The notes under the pieces: generated by a model
The model's input: only the letters and a program-made list of their open reading frames with translations
Databases searched by the model: none
What the model was told of the DNA's origin: nothing
DNA from: Nocardia nova
GTDB taxonomy: Bacteria; Actinomycetota; Actinomycetes; Mycobacteriales; Mycobacteriaceae
DNA length: 64,000 nucleotides
NCBI RefSeq assembly: GCF_002933465.1
Contig: NZ_PSZE01000018.1
Coordinates: 62,001-126,000 of the forward strand
Reading direction: 5' to 3'
Translations under genes and position numbers: made by a program
Part shown: piece after piece, positions 35,181 to 44,464 of the stretch
How positions within the stretch are numbered: the first letter of the stretch is position 1
Layout: the number at the start of each line of letters is the position of its first letter

Positions 35181-36503
35181 ATGAGCGAAGACCTTTCGGC
35201 CGGCTCGACAACAACGGGCGGCACCCTACATCTGTCGCAGCTACTGAAGGCTCCGGTGATCGCGAAATCCGGCGAGACGATCGGCCGGGTGGAGGACCTG
35301 ATCGTCCGTCTTCCCGGCGGGGACGCCTATCCGCCGGTGACCGGCGCGGTGGTCGGGATGGGCGGTCGCACCGTCTTCGTCGCCGCCGACACCATCCACG
35401 ATTTCACCGTGGACCGAATCCTGTTGGCAGTCAACAAAGTCGACCTGCGCGGTTTCGAACGCCGCGAGGGCGAGGTGCTGCTGCGCGCCGACATTCTCGG
35501 GCATCGGCTGATCGACGTCTCGGCGGCGGAGCTGGTGCGCGCCTACGACGTCGAACTGGACGACACCGGCTCGGGCTGGGTTCTGGCGCGCCTCGATACC
35601 CGGCGTCCCGCCCGGTTGTTCGGGCTGGTCAAGACCGGCGCCGGACATGCGTCCCGGGATTGGAAGGCGTTCGAGCCGCTGATCGGGCACCCCGGTTCGA
35701 TCACCGTGCGCCGTCTCAGTGGCCGGGTCGGCGCGTTGAAACCGGCGCAGATCGCCGACCTACTCGAAGACGCCACCAAAAACGAACAGGGCGAAATCCT
35801 CGACCGCGTGCACGACAACCCGGAGCTGGAAGCCGACGTCTTCGAAGAACTGGACCCCGACGAAGCCAGCCGCCTGCTCAAAGACATGCCCGATACGGAG
35901 GTGGCCGCGCTGCTGGGCCGCATGCGCGCCGACGACGCCGCCGACGCGGTCACCGATCTCCGCCAATCCCGCCGACGGCGGGTCCTGGATCTGATGCCCG
36001 CCGGGCAGCGCACCAAGGTGATCACCCTGATGGGATTCAATCCCGACAGCGCCGGCGGCCTGATGACCGTCGACTTCGCCACCTGCGCACCGAATACTAC
36101 TGCGGCACAAGCACTCTCAATTATCTCCGACGCGCACGGCCTGCAGTCCGAGGCGCTGTTGAAAATCCATGTCATCGACGAGGGACGATTGGTGGGCGTG
36201 GTATCGGTGATCACCCTGTTGCAGAGCGAACCCGCCCGCACGGTGTCGGAGGTGATGGATGCCGACCCGGTCCGGGTCACCGCGGACGCCGACCTGACCG
36301 ATATCGCGTTACTGATGGCCGACTACAACCTGTACGCGCTACCGGTGGTCGACGACACCGACCGCGTGCTGGGCGTGGTCACCGTCGACGACGTCCTGGA
36401 GGCCACGATCCCCGACGATTGGCGGCGCCGAGAACCCGCGCCCCGCCCGATCCGCGACATCGAACCGGCCGCCGACGCTACGAACCACGACCTACCGTTA
36501 TGA
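35181..36503 (+). CDS. soluble MgtE-like protein (MgtE N domain plus CBS pair)
   Basis: A 440-residue protein without membrane segments. Two PRC-barrel-like segments come first (residues about 15-150). The MgtE N-terminal helical domain follows (QIADLLEDATKNEQGEIL, FEELDPDEASRLLKDMPD, LLGRMRADDAADAVTDL) and then two CBS repeats (VVSVITLLQSE and VVTVDDVLEA). MgtE uses this module to close its magnesium channel when Mg is high; here the channel domain is absent. Its TGA overlaps the ATG of the NRAMP-like transporter by 4 nt, so the two are coupled and probably work together. Confidence 0.85.
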   Translation: MSEDLSAGSTTTGGTLHLSQLLKAPVIAKSGETIGRVEDLIVRLPGGDAYPPVTGAVVGMGGRTVFVAADTIHDFTVDRILLAVNKVDLRGFERREGEVLLRADILGHRLIDVSAAELVRAYDVELDDTGSGWVLARLDTRRPARLFGLVKTGAGHASRDWKAFEPLIGHPGSITVRRLSGRVGALKPAQIADLLEDATKNEQGEILDRVHDNPELEADVFEELDPDEASRLLKDMPDTEVAALLGRMRADDAADAVTDLRQSRRRRVLDLMPAGQRTKVITLMGFNPDSAGGLMTVDFATCAPNTTAAQALSIISDAHGLQSEALLKIHVIDEGRLVGVVSVITLLQSEPARTVSEVMDADPVRVTADADLTDIALLMADYNLYALPVVDDTDRVLGVVTVDDVLEATIPDDWRRREPAPRPIRDIEPAADATNHDLPL

Positions 36504-38197
36504 CCGACGCGCACGAAACCGGTTCCACCGCACCACAACCCACGCCGACGCCCCATCCGGTGCCGCCCGCGAGCACGCCGCCGGTGCCGCCTCGCTCGGC
36601 GGTCTTGGACTCGGCGCACCTCGGCGATATCGAGGGCGCTCTCGGCCGGATCCAGCTCAGCGACAGCGACCACCCCCGCACCTTCCGCACACGCGCACTG
36701 ACACTGCTGGCCATCGTCGGCCCCGGCCTGATCGTGATGGTCGGCGACAACGACGCCGGCGGCGTGGCCACCTACGCACAAGCCGGGCAGAACTACGGCT
36801 ACAGCCTGCTCTGGGTGCTGTTACTGCTGATCCCGGTACTGATCGTGAACCAGGAAATGGTCGTCCGCCTCGGCGCGGTCACCGGCGTCGGCCACGCCCG
36901 GCTCATCAACGAACGCTTCGGCCGCGGCTGGGGCTGGTTCTCCGTCGGAGACCTGTTCGTCCTCAACTTCCTGACCATCATCACCGAATTCATCGGTGTC
37001 ACCCTCGCCGCGGACTACATCGGCATCTCCAAATACATCGTCGTCCCGACCGCCGCGGTCGCACTCGTGACGATCATGGCCAGCGGGAGCTTCCGCCGCT
37101 GGGAACGCGCGATGTTCGTCTTCATCGCCATCACCTTGCTGCAAATCCCCATGCTGCTGCTCTCACATCCCGAATGGGGTCGCGCGGCAAAGGATTTCGC
37201 CGTCCCGGGCGTGCGCGGCGGCGTCACCTCCGATGCGGTGCTGCTGATCATCGCCATCGTCGGCACCACCGTCGCGCCCTGGCAGTTGTTCTTCCAGCAA
37301 TCCAACATCGTCGACAAACGCATCACCCCACGCTTCATCGGCTACGAACGCGCCGACACCACACTCGGCGCCGTTGTCGTCGTCATCGGCGCAGCGGCAC
37401 TCATGATGACCGCCGACTACGCCGCCCGCACCACCGGAACAAGCGGGCAATTCACCGACGCCGGAGAAATCGCCCACCTACTCGGCGACATCAACCGAGC
37501 CCTCGGACCGATCTTCGCGATCGTGCTCCTCGACGCCTCCATCATCGGCGCGGCCGCGGTCACCCTCGCCACCAGCTACGCCTTCGGCGACGTCTTCGGC
37601 ATCAAACACTCCCTGCACCGCGGCTTCCGCGACGCCAAACAGTTCTACCTGTCCTATATCGCCATGGTCACCCTCGCCGCAGCCATCGTCCTCATCCCGG
37701 GAGCCCCCCTCGGATTGATCACCACCGCGGTCCAAGCCCTCGCCGGCCTGCTGCTACCCAGCGCCAGCGTCTTCCTGCTCCTGCTGTGCAACGACCCCCA
37801 AGTCCTCGGCCCCTGGGTCAACCGCACCTGGCTCAACATCCTCGCCGGAATCATCGTCGCCGTCCTACTCCTGCTTTCCGGAATCCTGATGGCCACCACC
37901 CTCTTCCCCGACATCGACGTCGTCGCCACCGCCGAATGGCTCACCGGCACGCTGGTCGCCCTCACGGCCATCGCCGCCGCGGGGCTCAAATGGATCCAAC
38001 ACCGCACACCCACCCCACCGCCGGCACCGGTGGCCGACCACACCGACCGCGATCACTGGCGCATGCCCCCACTGACCCTGCTCGAACCCGTCACCTGGTC
38101 CGCAGCCACCAAACTCGGCATGCTCGCCCTGCGCACCTACCTGATCGTCGGCGCAATCCTGCTCCTGATCAAGGCAATTCAACTCGGACGCGGCTGA
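36500..38197 (+). CDS. NRAMP-related (probable magnesium) transporter
   Basis: A 565-residue membrane protein with about eleven segments in the LeuT/NRAMP fold after a Pro-rich N-terminus of about 70 residues. Classical NRAMP has DPGN in segment 1 and MPH in segment 6. Here segment 1 reads VGDNDAGGVATYAQAG and segment 6 reads TTVAPWQLFFQQSN, with Ala-Pro-Trp in place of Met-Pro-His. Loss of the methionine is a mark of the NRAMP-related magnesium transporters (NRMT). The overlapping MgtE-like regulator supports magnesium as substrate. That the two proteins contact each other is inference. Confidence 0.82.
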   Translation: MTDAHETGSTAPQPTPTPHPVPPASTPPVPPRSAVLDSAHLGDIEGALGRIQLSDSDHPRTFRTRALTLLAIVGPGLIVMVGDNDAGGVATYAQAGQNYGYSLLWVLLLLIPVLIVNQEMVVRLGAVTGVGHARLINERFGRGWGWFSVGDLFVLNFLTIITEFIGVTLAADYIGISKYIVVPTAAVALVTIMASGSFRRWERAMFVFIAITLLQIPMLLLSHPEWGRAAKDFAVPGVRGGVTSDAVLLIIAIVGTTVAPWQLFFQQSNIVDKRITPRFIGYERADTTLGAVVVVIGAAALMMTADYAARTTGTSGQFTDAGEIAHLLGDINRALGPIFAIVLLDASIIGAAAVTLATSYAFGDVFGIKHSLHRGFRDAKQFYLSYIAMVTLAAAIVLIPGAPLGLITTAVQALAGLLLPSASVFLLLLCNDPQVLGPWVNRTWLNILAGIIVAVLLLLSGILMATTLFPDIDVVATAEWLTGTLVALTAIAAAGLKWIQHRTPTPPPAPVADHTDRDHWRMPPLTLLEPVTWSAATKLGMLALRTYLIVGAILLLIKAIQLGRG

Positions 38198-38306
38198 GTC
38201 GAGCCGCCGGCCACCTTCGAAGGCCCTCGCAATTCCCTTCATGAGCCGACAGGGTCGAACTTCTACCTCCGCCGTGCCGCCCGCCTGGGGCATCCGAACG
38301 TCGCTG

Positions 38307-38447
38307 GAAGCAGCCGTGGCCGACGAACAGTCCTCGACTCGCGAGATGCAGGCGAAACTGAACCGGCAACTGAAAGAACTGGACAAGAAGGAGAGACGCC
38401 TCATCGACCTGCTCGCCGACGACGGGGACTGCCCCGGATTTGATTGA
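38307..38447 (+). pseudogene. C-terminal scrap of a serine recombinase
   Basis: The frame ending at 38447 contains MQAKLNRQLKELDKKERRL followed by IDLLADD, the coiled-coil region near the C-terminus of large serine recombinases (arginine/lysine-rich helix with LDLA-type end). The catalytic part is absent. It may mark a lost integration event. Confidence 0.45.
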
Positions 38448-38638
38448 CTCGCGGGTTGTAGTGGTTTCAGGCGGCGAGTGAGCACCGACCTCGACGCCGA
38501 CAATCACTGATCGGTTGTCCGGACGCGATATTCAGCGCCGTGAACCCGTCCAACGGCTCGCCAGACGACCAGGCTGCAACGCACACCACGTGCGCGAGCC
38601 CGTCTCCGGGGGAGCCCCGGCCGCAATCGTGGAACAGG

Positions 38639-39367
38639 TCACCGAGGCCGGTTTTCCATCCGCTCCGCCAAAGAGCCGAGGAGCAGGCCACGCTCGCCGC
38701 ATTCGGCCACGATTCGCGGAATCGCACCGACGGTAGCGCGCCACGACCCGGATGCCGATGTGCAGTCGGAGTCGTGCAGGAGGATGGTGCCACCGGGACG
38801 GAGCTCGCGGACTACGCGGCCCGCCACCGTGTCCGGCGTGGCGGTCCGCGTCCAGTCCTTCCCGCACGCGGTCCACAGCACCGGCACCAGTTCCAGCCGT
38901 CGGGCCGTGGCCAGCGCCGCGGCCGAGAGTATCCCGTAGGGCGGTCGGTAGTGCCGCGGCCTGGAACCGGTCGTCTCCGCGATCAGGCCGTACGCGCGCG
39001 CAATGTCACGGTACGTCGATACCGGCGAGCGCGCGAGCAGGCAGCGGTGGCTCCAGCCGTGCAGCGCTACCTCGTGACCTTCCTCGACGATCCGAGCGCC
39101 GAGCTCAGGCGCCCGCTCGAGCATCGACCCGAGCAGGAAGAACGTCGCGTGCACGCGAGCGGCGGCCAGCGCGTCCAGGACGGCCGGTGTCGACGCCGGA
39201 TCCGGGCCGTCGTCGAAGGTCAATGCGACCGTGCCGGTGTCCACGTATCCGGACAGGCGAGGGGTCAGGTGCTCGCGAACCGTGGAGATCGCCGTGACCG
39301 ATGGGAGGGCGTTCAGCATCACCGCACCGGTACCGGCGATCGTTGCCTGCGCGACAGCGGATTTCAT
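38639..39367 (-). CDS. polysaccharide deacetylase (NodB domain)
   Basis: A 242-residue carbohydrate esterase family 4 protein. It starts with a signal-like hydrophobic N-terminus (AQATIAGTGAVML), then TFDDGPDP (catalytic and metal Asp), HGWSHR (metal His pair), RPPYG and the final LLHDSD. It removes N-acetyl groups from glycans, probably outside the cell. Its ATG overlaps the GalE-type stop by 4 nt, so it is the last gene of the six-gene glycan operon. Confidence 0.87.
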   Translation of the reverse strand: MKSAVAQATIAGTGAVMLNALPSVTAISTVREHLTPRLSGYVDTGTVALTFDDGPDPASTPAVLDALAAARVHATFFLLGSMLERAPELGARIVEEGHEVALHGWSHRCLLARSPVSTYRDIARAYGLIAETTGSRPRHYRPPYGILSAAALATARRLELVPVLWTACGKDWTRTATPDTVAGRVVRELRPGGTILLHDSDCTSASGSWRATVGAIPRIVAECGERGLLLGSLAERMENRPR

Positions 39368-40350
39368 GCGCTCGTTCGCCCGCGTCGTCCAGCATCCCGC
39401 GCTTCCCATTCGCTGCACAGCATGTCCGCCAGTCCCAGCCGCGCGTGCCACCCCAGTTCCCGGCCGATTCTTGCGATATCGGCGATCACGCGGGGCGGAT
39501 CGCCCGGCCGTCGGTCGCCGACCTCGTACTGGAGCCGCTCGCCGGTTACCGCGTGGGCGGCATCGAGAATTTCGAGTACCGAGTACCCGCGCCCGGTGCC
39601 GACGTTGTACACCGAGTTGCCCGTCTGACCGCACTCGAGCCGTTCGGCAGCGCTGACGTGCGCGTTCGCGACATCGAGCACGTGCACGAAGTCGCGGACG
39701 CAGGAGCCGTCCGGCGTCGGATAGTCCGCACCGAAGACGACCGGGGGACGGCCAGTCGAAATCGCTTGCAGGACATTGGGTATCAAGCCGGTCGCGTTTC
39801 GATCACCCAGCCCTGGGCCCCCCGCCCCCGCGACGTTGAAATAGCGCAATACCGTCGAACTCAGCGCGCCGCACGCCGCCGCGGCGTCGGCGACGATCCA
39901 CTCGCATGCGAGCTTGCTGCGCCCATACGGGTTTATCGGCCGCGGCGGCGTCTGTTCGCATACCGATCCGTTCCCGACCTGCGAGCCGTATATCGCTGCG
40001 CTGGAGGAGAATACAAGATGTTCGACGCCGGCAGCGCCCATCGCGGCGAGCAAGGTGCGGGTACCGCCGGTGTTCTGCTCGTAGTACTCGAGCGGGTGGG
40101 TCACCGAGTCCACTGCCGATTTCCGGCCGGCGAGGTGGGCGACTCCGGTGATTTCGTGGTCGCGCAGAGCGGCGGTCACGGCCGCGAAGTCGGTGACCGA
40201 CGCTGCGACCGTAACGACATCATCCGGTATCGCGGCGCGGCGACCGGTGGAGAAATCGTCGAGTACGACCACGGACCGGCCGGTCGCGCGTAGCGCTCGC
40301 ACCACATGCGATCCGATATAACCGCCACCACCGGTCACCAGCCAGGTCAC
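39364..40350 (-). CDS. galE: UDP-glucose 4-epimerase-like protein
   Basis: A 328-residue extended SDR: GGGGYIGSHVVRAL at the N-terminus, AGRKSAVDSV, Ser in FSSSAAIYG, YxxxK as YGRSK, and RYFNVAGA, RDFVHVLDVA as in GalE. It would interconvert UDP-glucose/UDP-galactose or their N-acetyl forms. The GTG at 40350 has GAGGAGGG upstream and overlaps the permease stop (GTGA). The reading frame is open further upstream but not coding-like there. Confidence 0.88.
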   Translation of the reverse strand: MTWLVTGGGGYIGSHVVRALRATGRSVVVLDDFSTGRRAAIPDDVVTVAASVTDFAAVTAALRDHEITGVAHLAGRKSAVDSVTHPLEYYEQNTGGTRTLLAAMGAAGVEHLVFSSSAAIYGSQVGNGSVCEQTPPRPINPYGRSKLACEWIVADAAAACGALSSTVLRYFNVAGAGGPGLGDRNATGLIPNVLQAISTGRPPVVFGADYPTPDGSCVRDFVHVLDVANAHVSAAERLECGQTGNSVYNVGTGRGYSVLEILDAAHAVTGERLQYEVGDRRPGDPPRVIADIARIGRELGWHARLGLADMLCSEWEARDAGRRGRTSA

Positions 40351-41264
40351 CCTACCCTCCTCGGGGTCGAGTCGGTCTGTGCCTCGATCCTGCGCTCGGC
40401 CGACGCGCGATCGCGACCGAGACATGTCACGCCGACAGCGACCGCCAGCAACGCGAGTACGAAGGCGGCACCCGCGCCACCGCCGGGGACCTCGTCGCCG
40501 AGCACGGTGACCCCGAGCACGACGGGAACGAACGAGGACAGAAAGCTGGTGACCGGAAAGGTGAGGACCGCCGCGCCCGCTTGCAGACCGCGCTGCAGCA
40601 GGCTGATCGCGAGCACCGAGCACACCGCGAGCACGTAGGGCGTCGGGGTGGTGAGCATCGTCCACGGGCGGTGTACGTCGAAGGTGAGTCCGACCTGGCG
40701 TGTCGCGACCGTGGCGATGCCGTAGGCGATTCCGGCCGCGGTACCGAAACCGAGCGCCGTGACCCATGGTCGTGGGGTTCTCGTCCCCAGGTCGCCGACA
40801 ACCGCCCCAGCCCCGGCGGCCACTGCGCCGACAACGACGAACAGGAGCATCTGTACGTTCGACGCGGGCGAACCGAGTGCCGATTCGTCGTTGAACGCAT
40901 ACGCCATCAGGCCGGTGCCGAGCATCATCGCGGCGATCCCGGATCGCCCCACGGCCGCCAACCGCTCACCGAGTCCGCGCCGGGCAAGCACAACGAGAAA
41001 CACCATGTCCAGGGTCAGCAATGGCGCGACCAGAGTCGCCGGCGCCACCGAGAACGCGTATGCCTCGGCCGCGAAACCGCCTATCTCGCAACCCAATCCG
41101 AACAGCCACAGCGGCCGCACGGCGAGCCGCGCCAGCAACAACAGTCCCAGGCCGCCGCCGTGAGCGGTCCGCCGCGCCGCCGTGGCCTGGACCGCCGGCG
41201 CACAGCCGTACAGCGCCGCGGCTACGATCACCGCCGGCAATCCGTGGGTCAGGGACTGGTTCAC
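40347..41264 (-). CDS. DMT (EamA-like) membrane transporter
   Basis: A 305-residue protein with about ten membrane segments in two halves, with a regular small-residue pattern (AVIVAAALYG, FSVAPATLVAPLL, GVTVLGDEVP). It fits the drug/metabolite transporter superfamily, whose nucleotide-sugar and lipid-linked sugar members act in glycan export. The GTG start at 41264 overlaps the glycosyltransferase stop by 4 nt. In this operon it may flip or export the sugar-bearing product; substrate not determined. Confidence 0.78.
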   Translation of the reverse strand: MNQSLTHGLPAVIVAAALYGCAPAVQATAARRTAHGGGLGLLLLARLAVRPLWLFGLGCEIGGFAAEAYAFSVAPATLVAPLLTLDMVFLVVLARRGLGERLAAVGRSGIAAMMLGTGLMAYAFNDESALGSPASNVQMLLFVVVGAVAAGAGAVVGDLGTRTPRPWVTALGFGTAAGIAYGIATVATRQVGLTFDVHRPWTMLTTPTPYVLAVCSVLAISLLQRGLQAGAAVLTFPVTSFLSSFVPVVLGVTVLGDEVPGGGAGAAFVLALLAVAVGVTCLGRDRASAERRIEAQTDSTPRRVG

Positions 41265-42376
41265 GGCGCCGGCGCCGCCCAGCCCCCCAGCCCGACCCGG
41301 TCCAGCGTGGCGCCGAACGCCTCCTCCCATGCCTCGGGCTCGACGGCAACCCGAGTCGACGGTGGTTCGACCCGCTCCAGACAAGCCAGAACGGAACGCC
41401 GGATCGCATCCGGCTGCGCGGATGTCACCGCCGCACCGCCACGTACGAGCTCCTGATGGAGGTTCTCTCTGCCGTGTCCGGGTACGACGTCGAGCAGTAG
41501 CAACTCGCGGCCGATCACTCTGGCCTCGGTGCAGGTGTCCCCCGACGAGGTGATGACGAGGTCGGCGGCAGACATCAGCACGGGGATCTCCTCGGTGAAA
41601 CCGAAGGGGACAATCCGCTGCGTTCCGGCGGCCATCGACCGCAGCCGGGCTTCCAGTCCCTGATTGCGGCCCGCGACCACGAGCACGTGAACGCCTGCGC
41701 GTGCGATCAGGTCGGCTGCCTCGGCCAGCGGACCGACACCCCACGCCCCCGACATGAGCAACACGCATTTCACGTCCTGAGGCACGCCCAGCGCGTTCCG
41801 CGCCACGGCCTGCGGCGGCGCCTGATAGAACTGCGGGCGCACCGGCGCCGGTACCACCGCGATCTCCGCGTCCGGTTCGAAGCGCCGGATGTAGCGGGCG
41901 GCCGGCTCCGAGGTGACCAGGTAGAGATCGGTGTTGCGGTGCACCCACAGCCGATGTGGGCAGGCGTCAGTACAGAACACCGCGTTCACCACATCGGGGT
42001 GACGATCCTTGATCCGGCTGGCCGCGGCGGCGCCGGTAGCGAACACCGACACCAGCAACTGCACCGGCCGGTCGCGCAGCCGGGCGTTCAGAGCGGGAAC
42101 CAGGTAACGGCAGGATGCCGCGTCGATGAACCGGGCAAGGCGACCTCCGGAGCGCAGGTGCCCGAAGTGGAAGGCGTCGTACAGGCCGGGCACGGCGAGC
42201 ATGCCGCGAAACACCCCTTCGCCGAGCCCACCTCGACGGTTGCCCATCAGGCGCATGCTGTCGACGGTGTCGGTCGTCCAGCCGCGCCGACGCAGCGACA
42301 CCGCGCACGCGTCGGCCATCACATCGTGTCCCATACCGAGCGAGCCGGACAGCAGCAGCGCGGAGGGAGTCGCCAT
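41261..42376 (-). CDS. MGDG-synthase/MurG-like glycosyltransferase
   Basis: A 371-residue GT-B protein. The N-terminus LLLSGSLGMGHDVMADAC is the diacylglycerol-glycosyltransferase/MGDG synthase type of GT28. The C-terminal half has VLLMSGAWGVG, VVAGRNQGLEARL, and the nucleotide-sugar site ITSSGDTCTEARVIG. It probably transfers a hexose to a lipid or polyprenyl acceptor at the membrane. ATG 42376 lies 2 nt from the epimerase stop. The acceptor is unknown. Confidence 0.8.
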   Translation of the reverse strand: MATPSALLLSGSLGMGHDVMADACAVSLRRRGWTTDTVDSMRLMGNRRGGLGEGVFRGMLAVPGLYDAFHFGHLRSGGRLARFIDAASCRYLVPALNARLRDRPVQLLVSVFATGAAAASRIKDRHPDVVNAVFCTDACPHRLWVHRNTDLYLVTSEPAARYIRRFEPDAEIAVVPAPVRPQFYQAPPQAVARNALGVPQDVKCVLLMSGAWGVGPLAEAADLIARAGVHVLVVAGRNQGLEARLRSMAAGTQRIVPFGFTEEIPVLMSAADLVITSSGDTCTEARVIGRELLLLDVVPGHGRENLHQELVRGGAAVTSAQPDAIRRSVLACLERVEPPSTRVAVEPEAWEEAFGATLDRVGLGGWAAPAP

Positions 42377-42378
42377 GA

Positions 42379-43329
42379 CTACCCGTTTCCGCGGACCGCG
42401 GCCGTGTCCGGATGCTGCGCCAGATACCACTCGACGTATCGCCGGACGCCGTCCTGGAACGAGGTCGTGGGTCGCCATCCGATCAGCTTCTCGGCCAGGG
42501 CGTTCGAAACATCGATGCCCCGGAAATCACCGGGCCGCGCCGGAACATGCTCGATGGGGGTACCGGGAAAGCGCGCCTGTACCGCCTCCGCCATATCGAG
42601 CACACTCACGCGCTCGCTGCCCTCGAGCGCGATCACCTGGTTCTCCGCGGCCTCATCGAGCACCCGTGCATGCGCGTCGGCGAGGTCCTCGACGAAAACG
42701 TAATTGCGGAACTGTTTGCCGTCTCCGGCGACAGTCAACGGCTCACCCGCGATGGCTTTGCGGACGAATCGGGCCAATACGAGTTCGTCTCTCATGCCGG
42801 GCCCATACGGCACGCCGTAGCGCAGGATCGTGAACGGCACCTCATAGGTCTCGGCATAGCTGTGGATCAGAAGCTCCGCGGCGATCTTGGTCGAGGTATA
42901 GATGTGGCCGGCCTTGGCCAACGCCATCGGCGCCGCCTCCGTCAGCGCCCGCGTCCCGTCCGAGACATCGAAGGCGGCCCCGTAGACCCACACGGTGCTG
43001 GCGAATACCACTCGGCGCAGGCCGTGGACACGGGCCGCGTCCAGAACATTGGCGGTGCCGTCCACGTTCAATCGCACCGTCCGCAGCGGATCCTGATGGG
43101 CGACATCGACATTCGACATACCTGCCAAATGGAAGATCACCTCGAGATCCGCCGAGGCGTCGACGACCGCAGTCGAGTCGAGCACGTCCAGCCGGCGGAA
43201 TCGCGCGCGAGGGTCGGGCCTCGATGGGGCTACCGTATCCAGGGCGTACACGGTGTATCCGGCCTCGGCGAGCCGGCGAATCACGTGGGCTCCGATGAAG
43301 CCGGAGCCGCCTGTCACTCCGATCCGCAT
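42379..43329 (-). CDS. NAD-dependent epimerase/dehydratase
   Basis: A 316-residue extended SDR with VTGGSGFIGAHVIRRLAE, HLAGMSNVDVAHQ, catalytic region ASTVWVYG and a YxxxK as YTSTK. RYGVPYGPGM and NYVFVEDLADAH follow. It most likely modifies a nucleotide sugar (epimerase, dehydratase or reductase). It lies 7 nt after the aminotransferase. The exact sugar cannot be told. Confidence 0.83.
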   Translation of the reverse strand: MRIGVTGGSGFIGAHVIRRLAEAGYTVYALDTVAPSRPDPRARFRRLDVLDSTAVVDASADLEVIFHLAGMSNVDVAHQDPLRTVRLNVDGTANVLDAARVHGLRRVVFASTVWVYGAAFDVSDGTRALTEAAPMALAKAGHIYTSTKIAAELLIHSYAETYEVPFTILRYGVPYGPGMRDELVLARFVRKAIAGEPLTVAGDGKQFRNYVFVEDLADAHARVLDEAAENQVIALEGSERVSVLDMAEAVQARFPGTPIEHVPARPGDFRGIDVSNALAEKLIGWRPTTSFQDGVRRYVEWYLAQHPDTAAVRGNG

Positions 43330-43336
43330 GTCTTGT

Positions 43337-44464
43337 TCAGCCTCCCATCAGTGTGTCTCGGACCTCGCGAAGCGCCGCCAGCACGTGATCGACCTCGGCA
43401 TCGGACATGTCCGAATGCAGCGGGAGACAGATGTGCCGGGCGCAGATGTCGTCGGCGACCTCGAGCCGGCGCCGGCCGAAGCGCTCGAACACCGGTTGCC
43501 GATGCAGTGGCGCCTCGTACACCTCACCGGTCAGCGCGACCTCGAACCGTTCCTTGATCGCCTTCTTGAACTGCGCCCGGTCGATGTCGTCGGTGGGCAA
43601 CACGATGTACTTGTAATAGTTGCTGCGCCCCTCGGGAGCGATGGCGAGCCGCTCGAATCCGTCCATCGCGTCGATCGCCGCGTCGTAGCGGTGCGCCGCG
43701 GCCTGGCGCACCCGCAGAAATTCGGGAAGGTGACGCAGATGAACCAGGCCGACCGCAGCATGCAGTTCGCTCATCCGCCAGGCATACCCCTCGCGGATGT
43801 GCACGTTTCCGAGGAAGCCGGCCTTACCCTGGTCTCGGTAAATCAGGGCTTCGTCGCGGATACGCTCGTCGGCGGTCACGATCATCCCGCCCTCGCCGCT
43901 GGTCAGCACCTTCGTCGGGTAGAACGAGAACGCACCCGCGACGCCGAAGGAGCCGGCGAACCGCCCGGCGTAGCTGCAGCCGTGGGCATGCGCCGCGTCC
44001 TCGACGAGCGCGATGCCACGCTCGTCGCACAGTTCCCGCAGGGCCGGCGCGGCGGGCGTGATCAATCCGCCGATATGGACGAGCACAACGGCCGCGGTGT
44101 CGGGTCCCAGCGCGGCTTCCACGGTCGCGGGCGACAGCGCGAAGGTGTCCCTGTCGATGTCGGCGAAGACGGGGTTGCCACCCGCGCGCAGCACCGAGAA
44201 TCCGGTGGCGGCGAAGGTGTTCGCCGGCACGACCACATCACGTCCGGCAACGCCGATGCTGCGCAGAATTATCTCCAGCGCGGCGGTTCCGCTGCTCACG
44301 GCGACCGCGTAGGGCGCGTCGTGGGCGGCGGCGAAATCGGATTCGAACTCTCGCGTGTTGGGCCCGAGAGTCAGTGCACCGGTGCTCAGCGCGGTGGTGA
44401 CACGACGGGCGATTTCGTCTCGATCATCGTCGGTGAACAGGATTCGCGCGGCCGGAATCTGCAT
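43337..44464 (-). CDS. DegT/DnrJ/EryC1/StrS sugar aminotransferase
   Basis: A 375-residue PLP enzyme. The PLP-phosphate loop SSGTAALEI (about 57), the ring-stacking VEDAAHAHG (about 155) and the Schiff-base lysine in SFYPTKVLTSGEGG (about 185) are present. It aminates a keto-sugar nucleotide. It is the first gene of the glycan operon, so the final glycan probably holds an amino-deoxy sugar. The nucleotide-sugar 4,6-dehydratase that would make the keto-sugar may be the downstream epimerase-like gene or lie elsewhere. Confidence 0.9.
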   Translation of the reverse strand: MQIPAARILFTDDDRDEIARRVTTALSTGALTLGPNTREFESDFAAAHDAPYAVAVSSGTAALEIILRSIGVAGRDVVVPANTFAATGFSVLRAGGNPVFADIDRDTFALSPATVEAALGPDTAAVVLVHIGGLITPAAPALRELCDERGIALVEDAAHAHGCSYAGRFAGSFGVAGAFSFYPTKVLTSGEGGMIVTADERIRDEALIYRDQGKAGFLGNVHIREGYAWRMSELHAAVGLVHLRHLPEFLRVRQAAAHRYDAAIDAMDGFERLAIAPEGRSNYYKYIVLPTDDIDRAQFKKAIKERFEVALTGEVYEAPLHRQPVFERFGRRRLEVADDICARHICLPLHSDMSDAEVDHVLAALREVRDTLMGG

